Positions 12,581 through 22,526 of a DNA stretch of 64,000 nucleotides are shown piece by piece. The stretch comes from Todiramphus chloris collaris. Taxonomy: Eukaryota; Chordata; Aves; Coraciiformes; Alcedinidae. The DNA is taken from positions 2,362,452 through 2,426,451 of the forward strand of contig JANVCC010000153.1 in NCBI GenBank assembly GCA_025345505.1. The letters run 5' to 3'. How positions within the stretch are numbered: the first letter of the stretch is position 1; each line of letters begins with the position of its first letter. The notes under the pieces are model-generated. The model saw only the letters and a program-made list of their open reading frames with translations. It was not told the origin of the DNA and did not search any database. The position numbers were made by a program, and so were the translations under genes.

Positions 12581-14107
12581 GACACATCTGAATGTGATTT
12601 AGGAGCACAAGTTCACGTTATCATCAATGGAAAGCTGAGTGAACAGACTTTTGAAGGTGATTCAACAAGGCACAACAGTGTGAGATTCACTTTTTTAAAC
12701 TTAGAAATCCAAGCAATATTAGAAACACCTCAGGGTTAGACACCAAACCGAAGTCTTGATCTGTGAGCTTAATTTTATTTTAGACATCACAGCTACTACT
12801 TAGTTCTTGGCATCATGGTATGCTGATAGTTAGAAGATTAGCATCACAAAAACTTCCTGTCTCACTGAACTAATATATTTATTTTCTCTATTGTTTAAGC
12901 CAAGAGATAACACAAGTTGAGTGGTGCAGGGAGTGGAAAAGGAAAACAAGTGCAGAATAAGAGGAAAAAGAAGAATTCATGGACGCAAAAATTTGCCAAC
13001 AGCAAATTACCAACCTGTGGAATTCACCGGGACAGTATAGTTTAATGTTAAATTAAACCAGAGGTTCCTACTACAGTATGATGCAGAAGACTGAGTTGAC
13101 AGAGGACAGATGTTTGGAATTAAAAGATTGTTCTGGTTTTGTCTGAGATAGAGTTAATTTTCTTCATAGTAGCTAGTATCGGAGCATGGCTTGGATTTGT
13201 ACTGAAAACAGTGTTGATAATACCAGGATGCTTTTGTTATTATTCATTAGGCATTCATAAATTAAAATCAAACAGGCTCTGAAGACCAAGTGAATCTCCA
13301 TTCCTCAAGACACATCAGCTTTTCTCTGTCAAAGGACTGGGAACAGGAAGTGCTTTTCTCCAAAACAGGCTATTGACTAAACTGCAGGATGCTGGTAAAC
13401 TAAAGGATTTTGAGTGTCATCCTCTAAAATAGCTGATACCAGCTGTTTCAAAAGAGGGTAATAGACCAGAGGACAATTTCCCTGGCCCAGCGTTATCCAT
13501 TCCTGTTCCTAAACTACCAATCTTGAAGACATACATAAGCACCATAATTAATAAACAAAACTGAAGTCTCAGACCACAGCTAATTGGAGTGAAACACTCA
13601 GTTGCTGGTTTGCTGGGACGCAGATGAGATGGTTGCTCCCCCCAGCAGTTTTCTCACCAGGATATCTGAGGCATATGCTTAACAAAACAAACCATCTCAC
13701 AGGCACTTTCCTCAAGCAATCATCTTTTTGCCCTCTCTAGAGATGAGCTGAAGTGTGTAATTACTCATCAGATTCCCCTGCCTCAAAGCAATCTTGGAAT
13801 CTCTTGCAGTAATGATAGCCCCAGATTAGTGTCTGAGAAGAAAGCAATTAGAATCACGCTGCCAAAAGCAACGAGGAACAGTTTGTGAGTTCAGGAGAGC
13901 ATTTTGTATGTACAGCTACAAATTAAGACCTCTGTGATGTCTGAGAAAACAGTGAGTCAGGCTGTGGAGTCTTGTGGAAGGCTCAATTTCAGTATTTCCA
14001 CCATGGGTTTGTGTCACTGTTAGAGCTGCTCTGTGCCCTTGAAGATGTGTGTTCCTCAAGACCTGGTATAACACATCACAGGGAGCTGGATGGAAAGGTG
14101 GAGGTGT
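12581..14107. other. Unique interval containing an LTR fragment
   Basis: Apart from the LTR start listed separately at 13129-13256, no gene or repeat is recognised. Confidence 0.55.
13129..13256 (+). mobile_element. Endogenous retrovirus LTR, 5' end fragment
   Basis: The segment begins with TG and reads 'tgttctggttttgtctga', then 'gatagagttaattttcttc', then 'tagtagctagtat', followed by '...tggatttgtac...gttgataata'. This order matches the start of a widespread bird ERV LTR. The match fades after about 130 bases, before any promoter, polyadenylation signal or terminal CA, and no internal retroviral gene is attached. It is a broken relic. Family assignment is from memory of the LTR start only. 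Confidence 0.72.
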
Positions 14108-14345
14108 TAAATCATAGAATCACAAAATCACAGAATCATTTTGGTGAGAAAAGACCTTTAAGATCATCAAATCCAACAGTACCCTTAGCATTGCCAGGTC
14201 ACCACTAAACCATGTCTGTCAGCAGCACATCTCCACAGCTTTGAAACCCCCCTAGGGATCATGGGAAGTCCACCACTGCCCTGGGCAACCTAGGACAGCC
14301 CTTCACAATCCTCACAGGGAAGAAACTCTTCCTAACATCCAACGA
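14108..14345 (-). mobile_element. CR1 LINE 3' end, group C
   Basis: It opens with about three octamer units ('aatcatagaatcacaaaatc' and onward), then 'gagaaaagacctttaagatc', 'ccaacagtacccttagcatt', 'ccactaaaccatgtctgtca', 'ctgggcaacctaggacag', and 'gaagaaactcttcctaacat'. This is the reverse complement of a CR1 3' end, 5'-truncated at about 14345. Confidence 0.94.
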
Positions 14346-14892
14346 AGTATCTTTCCTTTATTCCAACCTTTCTTGACATCTCTACTTCCTAGCAACTATA
14401 TGCAGTGGTGCATCTTGTTTGTTCCCATGGAACAGACATTCCCCCAAGTCCTGTTAACTGGAGTTTGCACTTTGGAAGACAATTTGAGACCAGGTGCTTA
14501 GGGGTAAAGAAGGCCAAATTTCTTCATGCAGAAGGAATTTGTCCCTTAGAAAAGGGTGCTGAGGACACGAAAACTTCTGGAGGCATCTGGAGACCACCAT
14601 TCTAAAGCCATAAGGAGTGGCCTGGACCTGATGTCTGACCTACAGCTCAGGCTCCAGGGGATGTACTGTATGCTCCACCAGACCTCTAGAAAACCTCATT
14701 CATTCTTCACTCAGAATCTCATAACAGCTGCTTCCCTCATGAGGTGTTGGAACAAAGCCATCAACACAGACACTGGGGCCTCTGCTACAGTGTGTTTATC
14801 TGATGGCAGTACTAGTACCATTTTTGCACTCTAACTTTGCTGCAGAGAGTTCCTATGGAGGCACAGATCAGCCCTTGAAAAGTGCTGGACAA
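14346..14892. other. Unique spacer between two CR1 pieces
   Basis: No gene or repeat is recognised. Two short overlapping open frames are considered chance. Confidence 0.5.
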
Positions 14893-15190
14893 TTCCATGG
14901 GCAGCCTGGTCCAGGGCTTGACAACACTTTCAAGGAAGAAATTTTGTTAATGTCAAAGTCCAACCTAAACCTCTCCTGATGCAATTTGAGGCCAGTCCCT
15001 CCTGTTCTGTCACTTGACCCTTGGGAGAAGACACTGACCCCACCTGGCTCCCCCCTCTTGTCAGGGAACTGTTGAGAGCCAGAAGGTCTCCCCTGACCCT
15101 CCTTTGCTCCAGGCTCAACAAGCCCAGGTCCCTCAGCCGCTCCTCATCACTGTTGTGCTCTAGACCCTTCCCCTGCTCCATTGTCCATGC
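14893..15190 (-). mobile_element. CR1 LINE fragment, group C, lacking its 3' terminus
   Basis: Reverse-complement CR1 starting at 'gggcagcctggtccagggct'. It continues through 'aacctaaacctctcctgatg', 'gagagccagaaggtctcccc', 'ctccaggctcaacaagccca', and 'agacccttcccctgctccat', covering the ORF2 C-terminal coding region. The 3'-UTR and octamer array are absent. It overlaps in content with the copy at 14108-14345, so the two cannot be one split insertion. Confidence 0.92.
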
Positions 15191-18100
15191 TCAAGAATTG
15201 AAGGAGCTGCATTTCTAAATGGTTTCCATATTCCTCAGTACTTTTTGCTTCTGAGATGTAAGAAATATAAAGATATGTAGGAATGCCAACAGTGAGAGGA
15301 ACAGAGAATAGAGGTATATGTTCAAGTATTGGTTGAAGGTTGCATCTCATTTTATGGGCAGCAAGAATTATTTGCCTATATTTAGGCAACTTCCAAGCTT
15401 CTCAGATGACTACACATATCACCAAAGAGTTCAGAATATTTTAAATGTCCTGAAAAGATGGACAGATGTGTTTAAAATTAACAAGAGTAAGAACTCGTAG
15501 TCATAGCCACAGAAAAATATGTTGTATTGTTAAGATTAGATGTCATTCTCGGAGAAGAATCTTGACTGTCTATGGTGGGATGCTATTCTTGGCAGCTCTT
15601 CTGTAGGCTGTTAGTATCATCTCCAAGTCTCTGTGTAATCTTTTGTTTATCAGGAGTATGAATACTTCTCCTTGTAGAGAGTCTGTTATCCTGGCATGGC
15701 ATACCATGGAACCAGGCAAGTCTGTTGCCATGGGTACATGCCCTTTCTCTTGTCAAAGTCTCAAATGTAAGCAAAAAGTTGGTTTGCTTTGTTTCCCAGC
15801 ACAGAATCAATTATCTAGGCCATCTCCTCATCACTTCGGGATGCAGCTGTCAGAGCTGGAGTCCAGAGAAGGTGCTCACTTAGTGCTCTAATAACTGTGC
15901 CATTAATAAGCTAATGCCTTTAACATTTTTCAGATTTCTTGTATTATTTTTCTTGTCATCTGATACGTATTTCTCATACTGTCCTGATTTCAAACGTCAT
16001 TTTTCCCCTTTAAGCTAATATCTGCAACTCTAAAGTCAAGTGTCAATGGACGAAGACTCTTAGGCTGACAAATCATCGAGATCATCAACTCTCCTCCAAG
16101 GGAATAATGTTGAGCTGACCTTCTACTTCCCGTGTTCACATTACACTGCTCGCTGGTTCACCCGGCCAAGGAAAGCTGCCAGCCAAAGCCATTTACTTGC
16201 TGTGTCAGTTGCCAAACTCTTGATCCGCCAGCTAGGAGCTCCTTTGCCAAGCTCCACTTGTGATGAGTTCCCCAGCACTGATCCAAGCTGAAAATAGGTG
16301 CAGTTAGATCCGTAGGCCCCTTTCTTTGTATTTTTTCAGTGGAGGAGGAGAGCAAGAGAGAGGAAACAAAGTTGAGTTTTACGCAGACACTATTACAAGT
16401 CACAGGAGAATCTCAAAAGGACTGGAAGGAGAGTTTGACTCAGACAGAACAACCCAAGAATCCAGATGCTTATCCAGAAGGCTTTGATCTATCTGCATGG
16501 AAAGTCTAGGTCAGGTTTTCATGGTCTTCCTTGAAATTTTTGGTGTATTTTTTTAGTCCTGCTGGAAAGCCATCTATCTCTCCAGACTTCTGTCTCTCAA
16601 CAAAGATCATAAACAAGGAAGGCAATGAGTAACTAAAGTGTCTGAATGCTCATTGAAATTCTGGGTGTCTTTTGAGGTTTCTTCTCTTTTTGTAGCTAAT
16701 TAATCTTTAATTGTTACCAAGTTTGTTCACAGTGGGTTTCCCAGGCTGAATATATCCAGAAGAATAGTAAGCATTCTAAAAACCTAATGCTATTATTGAA
16801 AAGGCAAAAAAACATTAATTAATGAATAGAGCAGATGGGCAGAAGACACAGAGAAAATGTCATTACTTAGACTTTATTATGGAACAAAAAATTGTGGTCG
16901 CTACAGAAAGGAACAAAGACCTTATTTCCATACAATCAAAATTCGTTTTCCTCAGTAAGGATAATGACAATTAATCAAATGGTATCAGCAATTATTTTAG
17001 AGGAATGAAATCAGCCCTGAAGGGGCAAAATGAGAGCGAGAGAGAGAAGGGGGAACAGCTCAGACAGTCTGAAGGATTTGATAGACACCTGAAGAATGTG
17101 CTGGTCTTCACAGCACAAGAGCTGCTGCAAAAGGCTCAGTTTATGCTCTTACTGAGGTAGGTCCTTCACAGAACTATTAACAGAGAGGCTTTCTCCAGAA
17201 GAAATGGCTGATCAAAGAAACTGGACCTAATTTTATTCAGAAAGTACTACAAGAGCTAGAAAGTGCATTTCCTTACTACTAAGAAAGTACCATTACATTA
17301 CACTGATCACAAATGCAACGAGAGCTACAGAGAAACATGTGTGAATCTGTGCAACGTTAGGCCATATACCATTGGCCGACTTTTGAGAATGACAATAAAA
17401 ATCCTCTTTCATGACATAAAGTAATGATATGAAAGCTTTCCCTAAAAATATTTATTCTTTATCACAGTCAATCAGTGTTTTCTCTCAGTGTTTAGACCTG
17501 ACGAAGAAGCTCAGTAATAATTACTCTTCAAGCTCTCATAGGCTTAAAAAAGTACTGTAATAAAAAAAAAAAAAGGTAGGAAAAATAAAAATAACACCCA
17601 ACCAGACACTATTCAGATAGAAGCAGGGAAAGCTGAAAAAAAAAAAATTAACAATATGTTTTGATTGAACTGGCAATAGTAGCAAAAACAAATGTCCATT
17701 AGATTACATTTGTTTTCTTGGATATGTTTCTATAGTATGAAGTCAAATTGTCGTTAACTGCCAGTTGGCTGCCAAAGTTATTTCCAGAAGTTCAGGTTTC
17801 TCAGTGGCTCTACTGTAACATTAAAGTGAGAAGAGTTTGCCCAAAGAGCCTCATCAGAGGAAGAAGGGGTGGGCTGGATCTTAAATTGCTGCACTTATAA
17901 GGTCTTTAAGAGGAAAATTAGGTATGAGGAGGTGGTGGAATGTGTTGAAAAATTAGCCCAGGGAGAGCATGTTCATGACATCCAGGACTGGGATTAACAA
18001 TGGGGCCCTGTTGTAATTTGGAAATATTTCAGGCAGCCATGAAACTGAAGAAGTCTATCCTGTGCAGATCCTCTGGTGCCTATAAAGGGTAAAATTATTC

Positions 18101-18377
18101 TTCTTTACATTAGGGGAGTTTACTAATAAGCTTTCTCTCCTCTCTTTGGGAAGCTTTTCTACAAAGCCTCCAGAGAATCTGTGTCTTCGAGACTGCATCA
18201 TTCAAATTCAGTTGACACCAAGTATTGTTTTTTATAAAGGGTGTTGAGGGGAAGGATGTAGAGTCAAGGTGAAGAGATGCAAAGAGGTAAACAACCACAA
18301 CCAGACAGCATAATTTTCTCAGGAAGCCAGAAGAAGTTAAAATACTGTGCAACATGTAGCGTTCATCTTTTTTTTTG
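15191..18377. other. Unique non-coding interval
   Basis: No gene or transposon is recognised over 3.2 kb. It contains an X-box-like GTTGCCATGGGTAC at 15724-15737, a short GA-rich stretch near 17035-17052, and A runs near 17561-17574 and 17637-17647. Confidence 0.6.
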
Positions 18378-18532
18378 TGTCGGAGTCACAGAACCCCAGC
18401 ATGGTGGGGGAGGGAAGGCATCTCTGGAGATGATCTGGTGCCACCCCCCTGCTCCACCAAGGTCACCCAGAACAGGGGGACCAGCATTGCATTGTCCAAG
18501 CATGTTTGGAATCTCTCCAGAGAAGATGTAAG
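18378..18532 (-). mobile_element. CR1 LINE 3' end, group A (J2-like)
   Basis: Reverse complement of the group A 3' end: 'cacagaaccccagcatggtg', 'ctctggagatgatctggtgc', 'ccctgctccaccaaggtcac', and 'tttggaatctctccagagaa'. It is strongly 5'-truncated to about 150 bases and has no octamer array beyond one unit. Confidence 0.92.
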
Positions 18533-18939
18533 TATTATCTGCCTTAAAGCAAAATTGCCTTGTGCGTTCAATAGAACAGGGTCACCTGACGTGCTCCCCA
18601 CTGTCCCACCACAAAGAGCATATCTCAGTTGCCCAGGACATGACACAATATTTTTCAGGGTTTGGTTCCCTCCAAAAGCTCTGTGAATAACAGGACTTTG
18701 CAGTGAGAAGTCTGGGGCAAGGTGCCGAGGAAATCTGGCATTTCCCTGTTTGTAACAGTAGGGGCCTGATTCTTCTCCAAACCATGTAGTTATGAATGTG
18801 ATGACTGCTGCTCATTCCTATTTTAGGGAAGTCAGTCTGCTTTTTTCTGTCTTGGCTCCTGAAACCTCATTTTGCCACAAAGCACCTTGCAGAAGCAGGT
18901 TGAGGCATCATGAAGCCATTAACAGAGGGAGCACTGGGG

Positions 18940-20443
18940 ACAGGCAGATGGTGAGGTGATTTTACCCTCAAGGGTGTTCCATCCCAACAAATAAGGAGTC
19001 AGGCAAAGCTTCCTGTGTGGGTGAACAAAGAGGTCCTAGCCAAACCCAAACACAAGAACGAAGTGTACAGAGACTGGAAGCAAGGATGGGCAACCTGGGA
19101 GGACTACAGAAACGTTGTCTGAGCATCCAGGGATGTGGTTAAGAAAGCTAAAGCCCAAACATAACTGAATCTGGCCAGAGATGCCGAGGGCAACAAGATG
19201 GTGACAAAAGAAAGACTAGGAAAATTGTGGGTCCATTGCTCAATGAGAGGACATAGTTACACAGGACATTTGTGGAAAAGGCCAAGGTATTTAACACCTT
19301 TTTTTGCCTCCATCTTTACTAGCAAGACTGGTCTTCAGGAATCCCAGGTCCTGAAGACCATGGGGAAAGGCTGAAACAATGAGGAGGCACCTTTAGTGGA
19401 AGAGGATCAGGTCAAGGAAGACTTAAGCAAACTGGAAAGTTAAGTCCATGGACCTTGACGGGATGTATCTGTGAGTGCTGACAGAGCCAGGAGATGTTCT
19501 TTCAAGGCTGCTTTAGATAATCTTTCATCAATGTCAGTGGCTGGGAGAAGAGCCCAAAGACTGGAGGAAAGCAAACGTAATTCCCATCTTCAAGAAGGGC
19601 AAGAGAGATGATCCAGGCAACTACAGGTCAGTCAGCCTCACCTTAATACCCAGGAAGGTGATGGAGCAGCTAACTCTGAGAACATTAAGGACAAGAACTT
19701 CATCAGGAGTAGTGAGAATAACTTCACCAAGGCAAAGTCATGTCTGATGAACTCATAAAGGCATCTCTCTTAGGCTCCAATTTCCTTAATGGTAATTAGA
19801 AAAACAGGTAGTGATGTTAGATCCCAGTGCTGGTTAGTAATCCTACAAGCAGTAGGGTCATAGGGGTGGTCCAACGACTTGATGGAAGAACATCTTACCC
19901 TATTACTAATCATGGCAGCAAGGTACTAGAGGGAGGATGGTGTCACAGGGAACATTATAAACTAGGGGTGGAGAGAGACAGGGAACTACTAGAGTCCAGT
20001 GGAGGCAATGATTAAGGAGCCTGGAGCATCTCTCTTCTGAAGAAAACCTAAGAGCCCTGGGGCTGTGCAGCTGGAGAAGAGCAGCCTGAGAGGGGAGCTG
20101 AGCAATGCTGAGCAAGAGCTAAAGGGCCCCGGGGGGCAAGAGCCTGGGGCCAGACTCTGCTCAGTGGTGCCCAGGGACAGGACAAGGGGCACCAAGGGGC
20201 ACCAACTGGAAGCCAGGAGGTTCCATCTGAGCAAGAGGAGAAAGCTGTTTGGTGTGAGGGTGTGGGAGCTTGTGCCAGGCTGCCCAGAGAGGCTGTGGGG
20301 TCTCCTCTGGAGAGATTCCCAACCCGCCTGGACACTGTGATCCTGGGCACCCTGTCCAAGGTGAACCTGCTTTGGAAGCAGGGCTGGAGGAGGTTATCTC
20401 CAAATCTCCTTTCCAAACCCTGCCATGCTGGGATTCTATGAAA
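18940..20443 (+). mobile_element. CR1 LINE, long copy with internal deletion, group A
   Basis: About 1.5 kb of CR1 in one orientation. The left part is ORF2 between endonuclease and RT fingers; the right part (from about 19962) is the RT thumb, C-terminus and 3'-UTR ending 'catgctgggattctatga'. Between 19765 and 19962 most of the RT palm is missing, with only a short LDGRTS-like remnant near 19878-19893. The 3' part is very similar to 22041-22526 and 44324-44755. Many stops and frameshifts make it non-autonomous. Confidence 0.93.
18985..20095 (+). pseudogene. CR1 ORF2 remnant (reverse transcriptase, palm deleted)
   Basis: Broken reading of the CR1 ORF2 polyprotein. Recognisable blocks are a W-x(5)-W-E-D-Y-R motif (about 19076-19112), an LDG remnant before 19470, and the RT finger motif KANVIPIFKKGKRDDPGNYR (19569-19628) followed by SVSLT. 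The catalytic FADD region is deleted. Reading resumes at RDRELLE-like sequence (about 19976-19996) and stops at a TGA after the codons for W-R-R-A-A (20073-20090) because of a one-base deletion shared with two other copies. No function is expected. Confidence 0.85.
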
Positions 20444-21475
20444 GGTTTTAGTCAGCATCAGAGAAAGACTTGCAGCTTCCTCAGAGCAAGATATTATAGA
20501 GACTTATCATATGAAGATGTGACCTACAGAGGTGAACCTGACACCCTCAACATTGAAACACAGCCTTGACCACTGTGAAGATCCACTCCACAGACATGGC
20601 AGGCTGTTATTTTTTGAGGTCACAAGCCACACTTTAAGAGCTTGCTGTGTTCCCATACACCAGCAGGAAGGCTGCTGGGTTGGTCTGCCAGTCCTATTTA
20701 GGGGTGCAAAATCCCCTTCATTGATGACACAATGAGAAGCAAAACAATTTCAAATGCTTCAAAACACTTTTTCTCTTATGTTGTTTTGTTTTGTTTCATT
20801 TTTTTTTTCCACGGAAAAAGCCTCACTAAGAGATTGGATCAGGTTCCTCACTCAGCAAAGGAAAAACAAGATGACATCCAAACCTCTTAAGTCTTTTCAC
20901 ACATGGAAGACCAAGCAGCCAAAATTCTCCTTCATCATTTCCACATTCAGCTTTCCACACACTGAGTGTTACAGAACAGCACTTTTTACAAAACAAATAT
21001 TCCTTCACCAGAGGGAAGAGAAAGAAAAAAAAAAAAAAAAAGCAAGGTAGAAAATCACGTAAGTATGTGCCTGTATTTTTAAGGATTCCTGATGGTTTCT
21101 TTTTTTCACTTCCTATAAAACATATTTTCTATGAACGTGGGAAATAGCATTGCCTCCTGTTGTCCCGTTACCTGGCCTTACCCCATGTTTGTTGAGGTCA
21201 GTGGTGAACTTCTCACCACCTATTCAGAGAATGAAATTCCACTCTTTTCACTTAATTCATTTTTATTGGCTAGCAAGTTTCAGAGTTCTGGGTATCCCAA
21301 TATTATCCCAGACAATTTCGTGTTCTCCTTTTAGCTGTTCAAAGCCTACTCATTCTTCCACTTCCACATGAACAGTTTTGCTGTGTTCTTCATTTTAAAT
21401 GATTAGCAGCAGTTGGGGCAGGGGATAGGGGAAGGATGTATTCATATATTCATTTGTTATTCATGTAATAACAAG
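20444..21475. other. Unique spacer between two CR1 copies
   Basis: No gene is recognised. It contains a T tract near 20800-20809 and an A run near 21025-21041. Open frames here are short and composition-driven. Confidence 0.55.
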
Positions 21476-22169
21476 GTGGATTGAGACCTTGCTGAAGGAC
21501 AGAGCTCAGAGGGCTGTGATCAATTGTTCAGAGTCTTGTTGGTGGCCTGTAACTCACGGTGCTCCCCGGGGGTCAGTACTGGGTCCAGTCTTGTACAACA
21601 TATTCATCAATGACCTGGATGAAGGGACAGAGTGGACCCTCAGCCAGTTTGCTGACAATACAGAACTGGGAGGAGTGGCTGACACGCCAGATCTGTGCTG
21701 CCATTCAGCGAGATGTAGACAGGCTGGAGAGTAGAGCAGAGGGGAACCTCAGGGAGGTCAACAAGGGACAGTTCAGAGTCCTGCCCCTGGGGAGGAATAA
21801 CACCCTGCACCAGTACAGGGGAGGGGGTGACCTGCGAGAAGCAGATCCATGCAGAAGGACCTGGGAAGGCGTCCTAGTGGACAACAGGTTAACCATGAGT
21901 GAGCAGTGTGATCTTGTAGCCAAGAAGGCCAGTGAACTCCTGGCGTGCATGAAGAAGAGTGTGACCAGGTTCTCTCACACTCTACTCTGCCTTAGTAAAG
22001 ACACCTCTGGAGTATTGGGTCCAGTGCTGGACTCCCCAGTTCAAGAGAGACAAGGAGCTACTGGAGAGCATCCATCAGAGGCTGAGAAGATGCTGAGGAG
22101 CCTGGAGCATCTCTGTGCCCAGCAAAGGCTGAGAGCCCTGGGGCTGTTCAGCTGGAGAAGAGCAGCCTG
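21476..22169 (+). pseudogene. CR1 ORF2 remnant with FADD changed to FADN
   Basis: C-terminal half of a CR1 reverse transcriptase. Seen in order: a [16 protein letters not shown] block, the [19 protein letters not shown] motif, then Q-F-A-D-N. The second catalytic aspartate codon of the FADD box is AAT (21657-21659), which in known reverse transcriptases abolishes metal binding. A frameshift follows near 21690-21700, after which the second frame carries IQRDVDRLE and LPLGRNN blocks and ends W-R-R-A-A-stop at 22169. It is inactive. Confidence 0.9.
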
Positions 22170-22526
22170 ATAGGAGAGCTGAGCAATGCTGAGCAAGAGC
22201 TAAAGGGCCCCGGAGGGCAAGAGCCTGGGGCCAGACTCTGCTCAGTGGTGCCCAAGGACAGGACAAGGGGCACCAAGGGGCACCAACTGGAAGCCAGGAG
22301 GTTCCATCTGAGCAGGAGGAGAAAGTTGTTTGGTGTGAGGATGTGGGAGCCTGTGCCAGGCTGCCCAGAGAGGCTGTGGAGTCTCCTTGTCTGGAGAGAT
22401 TCCCACCCTGGCTGGACACTGTGCTGCTGGGCCCCCTGCTCTGGGTGACCCTGCTGGAGGAGGGGGTTGGCACCAAATGATCTCCAGAGGTCCCTTCCCA
22501 CCCCTACCATGCTGGGATTCTGTGAT
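21476..22526 (+). mobile_element. CR1 LINE, 5'-truncated copy with RT palm to 3' end, group A
   Basis: The best preserved CR1 copy in the window. It runs from RT palm through thumb, C-terminus and 3'-UTR and ends in 'catgctgggattctgtga'. The coding part includes '[19 protein letters not shown]' and a FADN box. The UTR contains the group A signature 'gggtgaccctgctggagg'. It is truncated at the 5' end as usual for target-primed LINE insertion. Confidence 0.97.

Noticed and set aside
19300-19800. Possible host protein with a KANVIPIFKKGK motif
   Set aside because: This motif is the RT finger region of CR1/LINE ORF2, in line with the rest of the element.
21559-22170. 203-codon open frame
   Set aside because: It is the second frame of the CR1 ORF2 remnant and not a host gene. 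It is covered by the pseudogene entry.
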